Part shown: piece by piece, positions 1-8,062 of the stretch | How positions within the stretch are numbered: position 1 is the stretch's first letter | How the letters are laid out: each line of letters opens with the position of its first letter | Origin: UBA4417 sp031550085 | GTDB taxonomy: Bacteria > Bacteroidota > Bacteroidia > Bacteroidales > UBA4417 | Assembly (NCBI GenBank): GCA_031550085.1 | Contig: JAVBOY010000038.1 | Coordinates: 20,452-84,451, forward strand | DNA length: 64,000 nucleotides | Direction of reading: 5' to 3' | The notes under the pieces: model-generated | Database searches by the model: none | What the model was told of the DNA's origin: nothing | Seen by the model: the letters and a program-made list of their open reading frames with translations, nothing else | Program-made: the position numbers and the translations under genes

Positions 1-2
1 AC

Positions 3-1268
3 CGGAAATTGGCAGATTACGGCATGCCTTCGATCCAACTTCCCAATGATTTTTATCTGCTTGGCAGGGATACCGTTTGGGTGAAAGATAGCTTGATTAA
101 AGCGACCGACTTGATTCAGCGGAAGTATTTGGACAATGATTTTTACGGCATCACTTTTTCGACTCAATATGTTTTTCCTAAACTGGACCTTACCTTGGGC
201 GGTTCTTACAATACCTACGACGGGAACCATTTTGGCGAGGTGATCTGGACGCAATTTGCATTCAATACACAACCCAATTATGAGTGGTATCGCGGCAAAG
301 GCGTGAAAAAAGATTTTGCGCTTTATGCCAAAGCCATTTATGAACTTTACGAGGAGCTGTACCTTTACGGCGATTTGCAATACCGGAATATTGACTATTC
401 CATCGAAGGAATTGACGACGATTTGCGTGATATTACGCAACAACATTATTATAATTTTTTCAATCCGAAAGCAGGCCTTATGTGGAGCTTGAATCCGAAG
501 AATTCGTTTTATGCGTCGGTGGCTGTGGCGCACCGGGAACCGGCACGGGACAATTTTGTGGATGCCAATCCCGAAAAGCCTTCTCCCAAACCCGAACGTT
601 TGATCGATTTCGAGCTGGGGTATCGTTTTTCGGCAGCGGAAATAGGAGTTACTTCCAACATTTATTTTATGAAATACAAAGATCAGTTGGCGTTAACCGG
701 AGCAATCAACGATGTGGGAGCTGCCATTATGGAAAATGTGCCGGAAAGTTACCGTGCCGGGTTGGAAGTTGCCATGCAATGCAAGCCGTTTGATCAACTG
801 GATTGGAAATTGGGCTTTACGCTAAGTCAAAGCAAAATTAAGAAGTTTACCGAATATGTGGACAATTGGGATACGTGGGGCCAGGAAGAATTTGAACATC
901 GCAACACCGATTTGGCCTTTTCGCCTTCGGTGATTGCTGCAAACGAATTCATCTATTCGTTCGGTTTGGGGCTAAAACTGGCCTTGAGCACTAAATTTGT
1001 TGGAAAGCAATACATTGACAATACCCAAAATGACGACCGGAGCCTGAAACCCTATTCTACAACGGATTTCAGGGTTTTGTATGCGCTGAAAATAAAAGCG
1101 ATCAAAAATTTCGAGATCTTGGCTTCGGTAAATAATATTTTTAATAAAAAGTACGAAAGCAATGCTTGGGTTTACCGCTATTATGAAAACGATGAGGCCA
1201 AAGTGCAGGATGGTTATTTCCCGCAAGCCGGAACCAATTTTACCGTTGGGGTAAATGTGAAGTTTTAA
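3..1268 (+). CDS. TonB-dependent outer-membrane receptor, C-terminal part
   Basis: The reading frame is open to the left edge, so this is the 3' part of a gene whose start lies outside the window. The visible 420 or so residues alternate short aromatic-rich strands and polar loops, as in the 22-stranded barrel of TonB-dependent receptors. Near the C-terminus a stretch with NNIFNKKYESNAW is the usual penultimate-strand signature of the family, and the protein ends in a strand closing with Phe (VGVNVKF), the terminal signal for outer-membrane insertion. The plug domain and TonB box are not visible, so the substrate cannot be assigned. A strong hairpin follows the stop. Family call is firm; ligand unknown. 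Confidence 0.88.
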   Translation, partial: RKLADYGMPSIQLPNDFYLLGRDTVWVKDSLIKATDLIQRKYLDNDFYGITFSTQYVFPKLDLTLGGSYNTYDGNHFGEVIWTQFAFNTQPNYEWYRGKGVKKDFALYAKAIYELYEELYLYGDLQYRNIDYSIEGIDDDLRDITQQHYYNFFNPKAGLMWSLNPKNSFYASVAVAHREPARDNFVDANPEKPSPKPERLIDFELGYRFSAAEIGVTSNIYFMKYKDQLALTGAINDVGAAIMENVPESYRAGLEVAMQCKPFDQLDWKLGFTLSQSKIKKFTEYVDNWDTWGQEEFEHRNTDLAFSPSVIAANEFIYSFGLGLKLALSTKFVGKQYIDNTQNDDRSLKPYSTTDFRVLYALKIKAIKNFEILASVNNIFNKKYESNAWVYRYYENDEAKVQDGYFPQAGTNFTVGVNVKF

Positions 1269-1334
1269 TCTTTTGAAAAACGCTGTTCTTCTGAAACACA
1301 GATAAAAATAAAATTTTACGTTACAAAATAACAA

Positions 1335-1375
1335 AATACGGCCTCACAGGCTTTAACTACCTGTGAGGCTGTATT
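1335..1375. terminator. Bidirectional hairpin terminator between TonB receptor and purE
   Basis: Arms 1335-1350 and 1360-1375 pair over 16 positions with a single G-U, enclosing a 9-nt loop (core arm GCCTCACAGG). It lies between two convergent genes, so it can serve both. Confidence 0.75.
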
Positions 1376-1398
1376 CGTATTTGCAAATGCTCAGGAAA

Positions 1399-1905
1399 TC
1401 AATTCGTTTTAAACTCAAATTTGACGGCTTTCAATTCTTGGTTAGCCTGTGTGATTTTGATCTTGAGGTCTTCTTTAAACTGAACCAAACGTTCAAAAAG
1501 CTGGGCATCGGCAAGTGAAAGCATTTGTGCTGCCAAAATGCCGGCATTTTGCGCACCGTTCACGGCTACGGTAGCTACCGGGATGCCTGGGGGCATTTGA
1601 ACGATGGCAAGCAGTGCGTCCAAGCCTTCGAAACTTGATTTCACCGGAACGCCTATTACCGGAAGCGGTGTAGAAGCCGCAATAACGCCCGGTAAATGAG
1701 CGGCCATACCGGCAGCTGCAATAATGACACGGATTCCCCGGCCAACGGCACCTTTGGCAAATTCTTCAACCACTTCGGGGGTACGGTGGGCCGAAAGGGC
1801 ATTCATTTCGAAAGGGATCTGCAATTGGTTTAAAACCTTTGCGGCAGCTTCCATTACCGGCAAATCGCTGGTACTGCCCATTATAATACTGACTAAAGGA
1901 TTCAT
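1399..1905 (-). CDS. purE: N5-carboxyaminoimidazole ribonucleotide mutase PurE
   Basis: Class I PurE, which interconverts N5-CAIR and CAIR in de novo purine synthesis in the cytoplasm. The 168-residue length fits the family. Visible signatures are the phosphate-binding GSTSD at residues 10-14, SAHRTPE at 38-44 with the catalytic His40, and the AGMAAHLPG loop. No purK is adjacent; the gene stands alone between two transcription units on the other strand. A TACCTTTG box lies about 30 nt upstream of the ATG. The assignment is secure. Confidence 0.96.
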   Translation of the reverse strand: MNPLVSIIMGSTSDLPVMEAAAKVLNQLQIPFEMNALSAHRTPEVVEEFAKGAVGRGIRVIIAAAGMAAHLPGVIAASTPLPVIGVPVKSSFEGLDALLAIVQMPPGIPVATVAVNGAQNAGILAAQMLSLADAQLFERLVQFKEDLKIKITQANQELKAVKFEFKTN

Positions 1906-1933
1906 TTGATTTCTTTTAAGATACTACAGAAAG

Positions 1934-1941
1934 CAAAGGTA
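1934..1941 (-). promoter_or_regulatory. Possible -7 box of the purE promoter
   Basis: TACCTTTG on the minus strand matches the Bacteroidetes TAnnTTTG element. The nearest TTG upstream is about 24 nt away, somewhat longer than usual, so only the -7 box is supported. Confidence 0.35.
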
Positions 1942-2113
1942 CGTTTATTAGATTTAAAAGTATGCCAACTATTTTGTGCTTTTCGCAAAAAAAATTATCC
2001 AAGAATAAAAAACTATTAATTTTGTCCATTCAAAAATAGATTCGTCTAAATCCCCGTGAAAACGTTCTCTTGAGAAAGCGATGGAGAACTTAAAAATTTA
2101 AAACCAATTTTTT

Positions 2114-4609
2114 ATGAAGTACTTTTCTTTGTTATTTTTCGTATTGTTTTTTCATTTGTATTCCCAGGCCCAAGACCTCACTTTTTCGTCGAACCTCAAG
2201 GTAACCACCTTACCTCAGATCATTCCGAATCTCTCCAAAATAGAGTTTGGGAACAAATCAACGCAAGTGTCGACCGCTGAAAAAGGAGAGAAGGGGAAAA
2301 ATAATGTTTTTGAAATTACCGCCCAAACCGAAATTGTTTACACCGGAAATGACGAATGGCAGCAAGTAGCCAAACAAATACAAAAGATGATACAACCGGC
2401 AACCGGTTTTAATTTGCCGATCGTGCGCCCCAAAGCTCCCGAATCTGCGATTTCCATTGTGGAAGATCCCACGATTTCCAATCCGGAAGGATACAAAATG
2501 AGTATTTCGGAAAAAGGCATTGAAATTGGGGCAAAAACGCCTGCGGGAGCGTTTTATGCCATGCAAACCCTGCGCCAGCTACTGCCTGCCGAAATCGAAA
2601 AAAAAGAGAAGGTTGCCGGAGTAAAATGGCAATTACCCTATTGTACCATTGAAGATGCGCCTCGTTTTGCTTATCGCGGATTTATGCTGGATGTGGCACG
2701 CCACTTTTATACGGTGGATGAAGTAAAACAATTCATCGACATTTTGGCCATGCACAAAATCAACCAGTTCCATTGGCACCTGTCGGATGATCAGGGTTGG
2801 CGCGTTGAAATAAAAAAATATCCCAAGTTAACGACGGTGGCTTCCTGCCGCAAGCAAACATTGGTCGGGCCGTATACGGAAACGAATCCGCAATTTGACG
2901 GGAAAGAAGTTTGCGGTTTTTACACACAAGAACAAATCCGCGATGTGGTAAAATATGCCCAGGAACGCTTTATCAATGTAATTCCTGAAATTGATGTTCC
3001 GGGACACGTTTCGGCTCTTTTGACCGCCTATCCTGAGTATGGCTGCGTTTCCGGAAAAGCATACAAAGTGCAGGAAACCTGGGGCGTTTTTGAAGATATT
3101 CTGTGTCCTTCGAATGGAACTTTTAAAATGTTGGACGATATTTTCGGAGAAATCAGTGCCTTATTTCCGGGAAAATACATTCATATCGGCGGGGATGAAG
3201 TTCCTAAAAACCAATGGATTGCTTCGGATGCTACGCAGAAGTTTATGAAGAAAAATAAATTGAAAACCGAGCAGGATTTACAAGCGTATTTTACGAGTCA
3301 TATCATCAAATTTTTGGAAACCAAAGGAAAAGAAGCAATCGGTTGGGATGAAATTCTAGAAGGTGAAGTTCCGCAGTCAGCCATTATTATGTCGTGGCAA
3401 GGTACAGAAGGCGGAATCAAAGCTGCACAACATGGGAATCGTGCCATCATGGCTCCCTTTTCGTATATGTATTTCAACCAGTATCAGACACTGAACCGGA
3501 AGGATGAGCCGATTGCCTTCGGCGGTTATTTGCCGATCGAAAAAGTGTATGCTTATGAACCCATTCCGCAGGAACTCAGCAACGAACAAGCGAAAAATAT
3601 CATGGGCGTTCAGGCTAATTTGTGGACCGAATACATCAATAATTTCCAAAATGTGTTGTACATGGCAGCCCCGCGGATTGCGGCCTTGGCGGAAGTGCAA
3701 TGGACGGACAAGGATCATAAAAATTATGATGATTTTACGGCCCGCTTGTTACAATTATTCAAACACTATGATGCCCTGAATATCAATTATGCCAAACGTA
3801 TCTTGGATGTAACGGCAAACATTGAAACACGCCCAAGCTCGAATATTGTTACGTTGAGCAGCAAAGATCATTCGTCGCAAATCTATTATACGACCGATGG
3901 TACCATCCCAATTCCCCAATCGGCTACAGCAAAGCTTTATACATCGCCCGTTCAGATTACCGAAACCTGCGTTTTAAGAGCCAATATTATAAGAAAAGGT
4001 TTTCCGGTCGGCAAAGAATTCGAACAAGCTTTTGCGATGCATAAAGCCGTCGGAGCAAAAGTGAAATTAACCAATGAGCCGGACGCGAAATACACGCCCC
4101 AGGGAGGGGCACAAGCTCTTGTAAATGGGATAAAAGGCTCGGATCAATTTGGCGATGGCCAATGGCTTGGTTTTGCCGGAAAAGATTTTGAGGCGCTGAT
4201 CGAACTGCCTCAGGCAACCCTCGTAAAATATCTGGGGTTGAATTTTGTCAATGCAAAACAAAGTTGGATTTATCCGCCAAAACAGGTTACGTTTTGGGTA
4301 TCGGAAGACGGGTACAATTGGGAGTTGTTTTATACGACCGACAGGTACCGCGGTGAAGGAGTTGTGAATGTATCATCAAGCAATGCCGACGTAGAACAGC
4401 CTTCTCCGACAGGCAAAACAGCCGAGGTGGCGCAACCAATTAAAGGGTCGCAATCAGCTGAAATATCGAAAGAACAGCTTATAAAGCGCTACGAGACCCC
4501 GATAAAATATATCAAAGTCCGTGCCCGGAACTTTGGTGAAATTCCGGACAAAGCTCCTGGTGCCGGAAACCCCGCATGGCTTTTTATTGATGAAGTTGTT
4601 GTGGAATAA
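2114..4609 (+). CDS. Secreted beta-N-acetylhexosaminidase, GH20
   Basis: Exported exo-hydrolase releasing terminal GlcNAc/GalNAc from glycans or chitobiose. Residues 1-20 are a signal peptide ending at QAQD. An N-terminal GH20b-type domain (about 60-165) precedes the catalytic TIM barrel (about 180-560), which contains HIGGDE at 357-362; the Asp361-Glu362 pair is the catalytic dyad of substrate-assisted GH20 enzymes. After the barrel come a chitobiase-C-like segment (about 590-650, with YYTTDGTIP) and a C-terminal F5/8-type (discoidin-like) carbohydrate-binding region. Length 831 is normal for Bacteroidetes GH20 enzymes with extra C-terminal domains. A hairpin terminator follows. The exact substrate cannot be read from sequence. 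Confidence 0.94.
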   Translation: MKYFSLLFFVLFFHLYSQAQDLTFSSNLKVTTLPQIIPNLSKIEFGNKSTQVSTAEKGEKGKNNVFEITAQTEIVYTGNDEWQQVAKQIQKMIQPATGFNLPIVRPKAPESAISIVEDPTISNPEGYKMSISEKGIEIGAKTPAGAFYAMQTLRQLLPAEIEKKEKVAGVKWQLPYCTIEDAPRFAYRGFMLDVARHFYTVDEVKQFIDILAMHKINQFHWHLSDDQGWRVEIKKYPKLTTVASCRKQTLVGPYTETNPQFDGKEVCGFYTQEQIRDVVKYAQERFINVIPEIDVPGHVSALLTAYPEYGCVSGKAYKVQETWGVFEDILCPSNGTFKMLDDIFGEISALFPGKYIHIGGDEVPKNQWIASDATQKFMKKNKLKTEQDLQAYFTSHIIKFLETKGKEAIGWDEILEGEVPQSAIIMSWQGTEGGIKAAQHGNRAIMAPFSYMYFNQYQTLNRKDEPIAFGGYLPIEKVYAYEPIPQELSNEQAKNIMGVQANLWTEYINNFQNVLYMAAPRIAALAEVQWTDKDHKNYDDFTARLLQLFKHYDALNINYAKRILDVTANIETRPSSNIVTLSSKDHSSQIYYTTDGTIPIPQSATAKLYTSPVQITETCVLRANIIRKGFPVGKEFEQAFAMHKAVGAKVKLTNEPDAKYTPQGGAQALVNGIKGSDQFGDGQWLGFAGKDFEALIELPQATLVKYLGLNFVNAKQSWIYPPKQVTFWVSEDGYNWELFYTTDRYRGEGVVNVSSSNADVEQPSPTGKTAEVAQPIKGSQSAEISKEQLIKRYETPIKYIKVRARNFGEIPDKAPGAGNPAWLFIDEVVVE

Positions 4610-4659
4610 GAGATAAAAACCGGATGAGCATCTTACAGGATGTCGTTAATTTGGTTATA

Positions 4660-4700
4660 AAAACAGAAGCCGCTTGTAAAAAACAGGCGGCTTCTGTTTT
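4660..4700. terminator. Hairpin terminator between GH20 gene and the pyrG unit
   Basis: Perfect 14-bp stem (4660-4673 with 4687-4700, core AGAAGCCGC) and a 13-nt loop, with A/T runs on both sides. It separates two convergent units and probably acts both ways. Confidence 0.8.
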
Positions 4701-4752
4701 GAAGTACTTTCCAGATAAAGCAGACCAACGGTTTACGGGGCGTTGTTGCTTT

Positions 4753-5100
4753 CTAAGGTGTAGATATAAATCTTGTTTGCAAATAAATTTCAGCGATTGC
4801 CCAGAAGATTGCAAAAAGCAGGAACAACCAGATTATTTTCGGCAAGTGTTTCGTTTTGCTAAAAACGATGGCTCTGAAACAGAGGATGGCAAATCCCAAA
4901 GCCCCCAAAGCGATTCCAAAACAGTAAATAGAAAACTGTAGTTGGCCCAAGGCGTAGTATGAATGCAAACTGCCATACAATCCGGGTCTGCCTGTGCAAG
5001 TTGCATAGCCCAACCAGCCATACCAAACAGCAATCGCTCCGCAAACAAAAATAAGTATGGGAACCAAAATCCGATAAAGCACCCTTAATGCTCTTGCCAT
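4753..5100 (-). CDS. Small integral membrane protein of unknown function
   Basis: A 115-residue protein with three to four hydrophobic helices (about residues 8-30, 48-70, 70-82 and 88-108) and basic connecting loops; I do not recognise a family. It begins with ATG 46 bp after the pyrG stop on the same strand and ends just before the shared terminator hairpin, so it is probably co-transcribed with pyrG. Overlapping open frames on both strands are less convincing because they lack its membrane pattern. Moderately sure it is a real gene; no function is proposed. Confidence 0.6.
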   Translation of the reverse strand: MARALRVLYRILVPILIFVCGAIAVWYGWLGYATCTGRPGLYGSLHSYYALGQLQFSIYCFGIALGALGFAILCFRAIVFSKTKHLPKIIWLFLLFAIFWAIAEIYLQTRFISTP

Positions 5101-5146
5101 AGGCTGGAATTCTTACCGTTTGCACGGACCTCCGAAGCGTATTTTC

Positions 5147-6766
5147 TTAAATTTTATTCGCTTTTTTATTCTCGACAGCCGCTTTTACAAATTCCACAAA
5201 CAACGGATGCGGCGTGGCTACCGTGCTTTTGTATTCGGGATGGAATTGTACGCCCACAAACCAGGGATGGCCAGGGAGTTCCACGATTTCTACCAAACCG
5301 CTGTTTTCGTTGATGCCGGATAATACCAACCCCGCTTGGGTAAACGCATCGATATAGCGGTTATTAAATTCAAAACGATGGCGGTGACGTTCCTGGATAA
5401 GGGAACAACCGTAGATTTCAAAAGCTTTGGTGCCTTCTTTTATACGGCAGGGATAAGCGCCCAACCGCATAGTTCCGCCTTTTTCGAATACTTTCTTTTG
5501 CTCTTCCATGATGTCGATCACGGGATAAGGCGTTGCAGGATTGATTTCGGTTGAACTGGCAGTTTCGTATCCCAGCACATTCCGTGCAAATTCCACGACA
5601 GCGCATTGCATGCCGTAACAAATCCCCAGGAAAGGTATTTTGTTTTCACGGGCGTAGCGGATGGCTTCAATCTTGCCGTCAAATCCGCGTTCGCCAAAAC
5701 CGGGAGCCACCAAAATGCCGTCCAATCCGGAGAGAAGCCCTGCGGCTGTGTCCGGATTGATCTCTTCGCTTTGAATCATTTTGATTTTTACGCGGTGCAA
5801 ATTGGCCGCACCGGCGTGCACAAACGATTCCAAAATGGATTTATAGGCATCTTTCAGTTCTACATACTTGCCGACCAGACCGATGTGTACTTCACCCACC
5901 GGATTTTTGTGCCGGTATAAAAATTCGTTCCATTTCACCAAATCGGGTTCGGTACGGATCGACACCTGCATTTTTTCCAATACCACCTGATCCAGTTTTT
6001 CTTCAAACATCAGGATGGGCACATCGTAAATCGTTTCGGCATCGAGCGATTCCACAACGGCAGAGGGTGTTACATTGCAGAACAGGGCGATTTTATTGCG
6101 CAAAGATTGATTCAAATGTTTTTCGCTGCGGCAGACAATAATATCCGGCTGCACTCCGTATTCCAACATGGTTTTTACGGAATGTTGGGTGGGTTTGGTT
6201 TTCAGTTCGCCGGCTGCTGCCAAGTAAGGAACCAACGTCAGATGGACGACCAAACAATGATTTCCCATTTCCCATTTTAACTGTCGGATGGCTTCAATGT
6301 AAGGCAGTGACTCGATATCGCCAACCGTTCCGCCGATTTCGGTAATGACAAAATCATATTTTCCCGAATTGCCCAGGATACGGACACGCGATTTTATTTC
6401 GTCCGTAATGTGTGGAATGACCTGGACGGTTTCGCCCAGATAATCGCCCCGGCGTTCCTTGTTGATAACGGCTTGATACACCCGTCCGGTGGTTACGCTG
6501 TTTGCCTGTGAAGTGGGTACATTGGTAAAGCGTTCGTAGTGGCCCAAATCCAAATCGGTTTCGGCGCCGTCGTCGGTTACGAAGCACTCGCCGTGTTCGT
6601 AAGGATTTAACGTACCCGGATCAATATTGATGTAAGGATCAAATTTTTGGATGGTTACGCTAAAACCGCGTGCAATGAGCAGTTTGGCCAGCGAGGAGGA
6701 AATAATGCCTTTGCCCAGGGAGGAGGCAACGCCTCCGGTTGTGAAAATATATCGTGCTTCAGCCAT
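5147..6766 (-). CDS. pyrG: CTP synthase
   Basis: Amidates UTP to CTP using ATP and glutamine. The 539-residue length is typical. The N-terminal synthetase domain starts with the P-loop region GGVASSLGKG (residues 11-20); the C-terminal class-I glutamine amidotransferase domain has the nucleophile loop GICYGMQ and a GVQFHPE motif carrying the catalytic His and Glu. A well-formed promoter lies upstream (TAACTTTG with TTG 18 nt before it). The small membrane protein follows on the same strand. Secure assignment. Confidence 0.98.
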   Translation of the reverse strand: MAEARYIFTTGGVASSLGKGIISSSLAKLLIARGFSVTIQKFDPYINIDPGTLNPYEHGECFVTDDGAETDLDLGHYERFTNVPTSQANSVTTGRVYQAVINKERRGDYLGETVQVIPHITDEIKSRVRILGNSGKYDFVITEIGGTVGDIESLPYIEAIRQLKWEMGNHCLVVHLTLVPYLAAAGELKTKPTQHSVKTMLEYGVQPDIIVCRSEKHLNQSLRNKIALFCNVTPSAVVESLDAETIYDVPILMFEEKLDQVVLEKMQVSIRTEPDLVKWNEFLYRHKNPVGEVHIGLVGKYVELKDAYKSILESFVHAGAANLHRVKIKMIQSEEINPDTAAGLLSGLDGILVAPGFGERGFDGKIEAIRYARENKIPFLGICYGMQCAVVEFARNVLGYETASSTEINPATPYPVIDIMEEQKKVFEKGGTMRLGAYPCRIKEGTKAFEIYGCSLIQERHRHRFEFNNRYIDAFTQAGLVLSGINENSGLVEIVELPGHPWFVGVQFHPEYKSTVATPHPLFVEFVKAAVENKKANKI

Positions 6767-6800
6767 GTGTAGAAGGATCTCAAATGGAACTTTAAGCTCA

Positions 6801-6829
6801 CAAAGTTAACTTTTTGCCCCAACATGCAA
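6801..6829 (-). promoter_or_regulatory. Promoter of pyrG, Bacteroidetes type
   Basis: On the minus strand TTG (6829-6827) is followed after 18 nt by TAACTTTG (6808-6801), about 35 nt upstream of the pyrG ATG. It fits the TTG-N19-TAnnTTTG consensus. Confidence 0.6.
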
Positions 6830-6987
6830 GGGCGAAAAACATTTTTTTTCCTTAAAAAAGGAAGTCTTTGGACGTGAGTGAATTGTTATTTTTTAATAAA
6901 AAGGATACGGGAAAGAACAATTGAAAGCTTTTTTGTTATAATATTGAAAAGTAATTAAAAAATGTTTAACGTAAAACTCAAAACGAC

Positions 6988-7218
6988 ATGGCAAGTTCAG
7001 GTAAAGTAATTCTTGCTGCCATCGCAGGATTGGCGGTAGGAGTGGGGGTAGGAATGTTGATTGCTCCCGCAAAAGGTTCCGATACACGCAAACGTATCAA
7101 AGGAAAAGTTATTGATTTCTCACACGATGTAGGTGACAGCATTACGGAAAAACTGGATGATTTGAAATCATTGATTGTGAAAAAAACACCCCAACCGGTA
7201 GAAAAACCGGTCAAGTAG
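6988..7218 (+). CDS. YtxH/GvpP-like small protein
   Basis: A 76-residue protein with one glycine-rich hydrophobic segment (about residues 7-28, with repeated GVGVGM) followed by a basic, amphipathic tail (KGSDTRKRIKG). This is the architecture of the YtxH-like family, small membrane-anchored proteins often seen with stress or envelope genes. It opens a three-gene cassette with the holin-like protein and its partner, although a long-loop hairpin (7286-7345) partly separates it from them. The biochemical role is unknown. Confidence 0.8.
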   Translation: MASSGKVILAAIAGLAVGVGVGMLIAPAKGSDTRKRIKGKVIDFSHDVGDSITEKLDDLKSLIVKKTPQPVEKPVK

Positions 7219-7285
7219 ACAGACTTTAATTTGAAATTGAAGCTGCAAACAGTTTCTTTTTCTCATTTTGAGGTTTGAAGATCGA

Positions 7286-7345
7286 AAACCGTAGAATACA
7301 TGAGTTTTTATTGTTTTTTGCTCGAAAAAATGGATTCTACGGTTT
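7286..7345 (+). terminator. Long-loop hairpin after the YtxH-like gene
   Basis: Perfect 12-bp stem (7286-7297 with 7334-7345, arm AAACCGTAGAAT), a 36-nt loop and a T-rich run right after it. It could be a terminator or an attenuator before the next gene. Confidence 0.55.
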
Positions 7346-7402
7346 ATTTTTTACCTCTCTTGACATCTTTGATTCTCATAACACATCACAAATAATAAAA
7401 TC

Positions 7403-7771
7403 ATGAGTTTCTCAAAAATTGAAGATAATTTTAATACCCTCACCGACGAAGTGAAGGAGCACATCAACCTCCGGATGGATTATTTGAAACTGCTTCTGAC
7501 CGAAAAATTTTCGAAGGTGATTTCGTCCATATTCATGTCCGTGATCTTTTTCATATTGGCCATGTTTTTGATATTCTTTTTGTCATTCACGTTTGCTTTT
7601 TGGTTCAGTGAAATAACCGGTTCGTTGTGGTTGGGGACATTGATTGTCATGGGAATTTACCTCCTGATCGGTGTGCTTCTTTGGACCATGCGCCGCAAGA
7701 TATTTATTGATCCTTTGGTCCGCCAATTGGCACGTGTATTTTTGGAGGAGGACGAAGATGAGCAAAAATAA
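7403..7771 (+). CDS. Phage-holin-3_6-like inner-membrane protein
   Basis: A 122-residue protein: an amphipathic N-terminus (about 1-35), two strong transmembrane helices (about 42-66 and 75-98) and an acidic tail ending EEDEDEQK. This matches the putative Holin-X / phage_holin_3_6 family, common as a chromosomal, non-phage gene in Bacteroidetes next to a YtxH-like gene. Its last 14 nt overlap the next gene, so the two are translationally coupled. No phage genes are nearby and lysis is not implied. Role unknown. Confidence 0.72.
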   Translation: MSFSKIEDNFNTLTDEVKEHINLRMDYLKLLLTEKFSKVISSIFMSVIFFILAMFLIFFLSFTFAFWFSEITGSLWLGTLIVMGIYLLIGVLLWTMRRKIFIDPLVRQLARVFLEEDEDEQK

Positions 7772-8054
7772 GCCCCCCAGGATTACCAGCAACAAAATCC
7801 GTTCGTTGCACGATTTGGAAATGGCTAAAACCAAATTGAAGTTGGAACTCTATAAGTCGGAAATAGGCATGAAATCCAGCTACCAAAATCTGGTACATTC
7901 CTTGAGCATCGGGAATTTGTTTGAAAGCGTGATTGAAAAAATCGCATCCGCATCCGGATTTGTGATATCGACGATTGCTTCGATTATTTCCGCATTCCGA
8001 AAAGAGCCGGAGCCGGAAGGCGACGGCGCACTTTCCGATTTGGAAAGCGAGTAG
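7758..8054 (+). CDS. Small partner of the YtxH/holin-like cassette
   Basis: A 98-residue protein with a basic N-terminus, an amphipathic middle (about 12-45, possibly helical), a mildly hydrophobic stretch (about 55-75) and a charged acidic C-terminus. I do not recognise a named family. The ATG at 7758 is chosen because it directly follows an unusually good purine-rich GGAGGAGG (7744-7751) and gives a 14-nt overlap with the upstream gene; a longer frame starting at 7671 would run inside that gene and is not credible. Likely membrane-associated with its neighbour. Confidence 0.65.
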   Translation: MSKNKPPRITSNKIRSLHDLEMAKTKLKLELYKSEIGMKSSYQNLVHSLSIGNLFESVIEKIASASGFVISTIASIISAFRKEPEPEGDGALSDLESE

Positions 8055-8062
8055 GAAGGGTG

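Noticed and set aside
4624..4941. 105-codon plus-strand frame after the GH20 gene
   Set aside because: It runs through the terminator hairpin and opposite a better membrane-protein gene.
7403..7771. Phage lysis gene, from the holin-like domain
   Set aside because: No phage genes are near; chromosomal members of this family sit in just this cassette.
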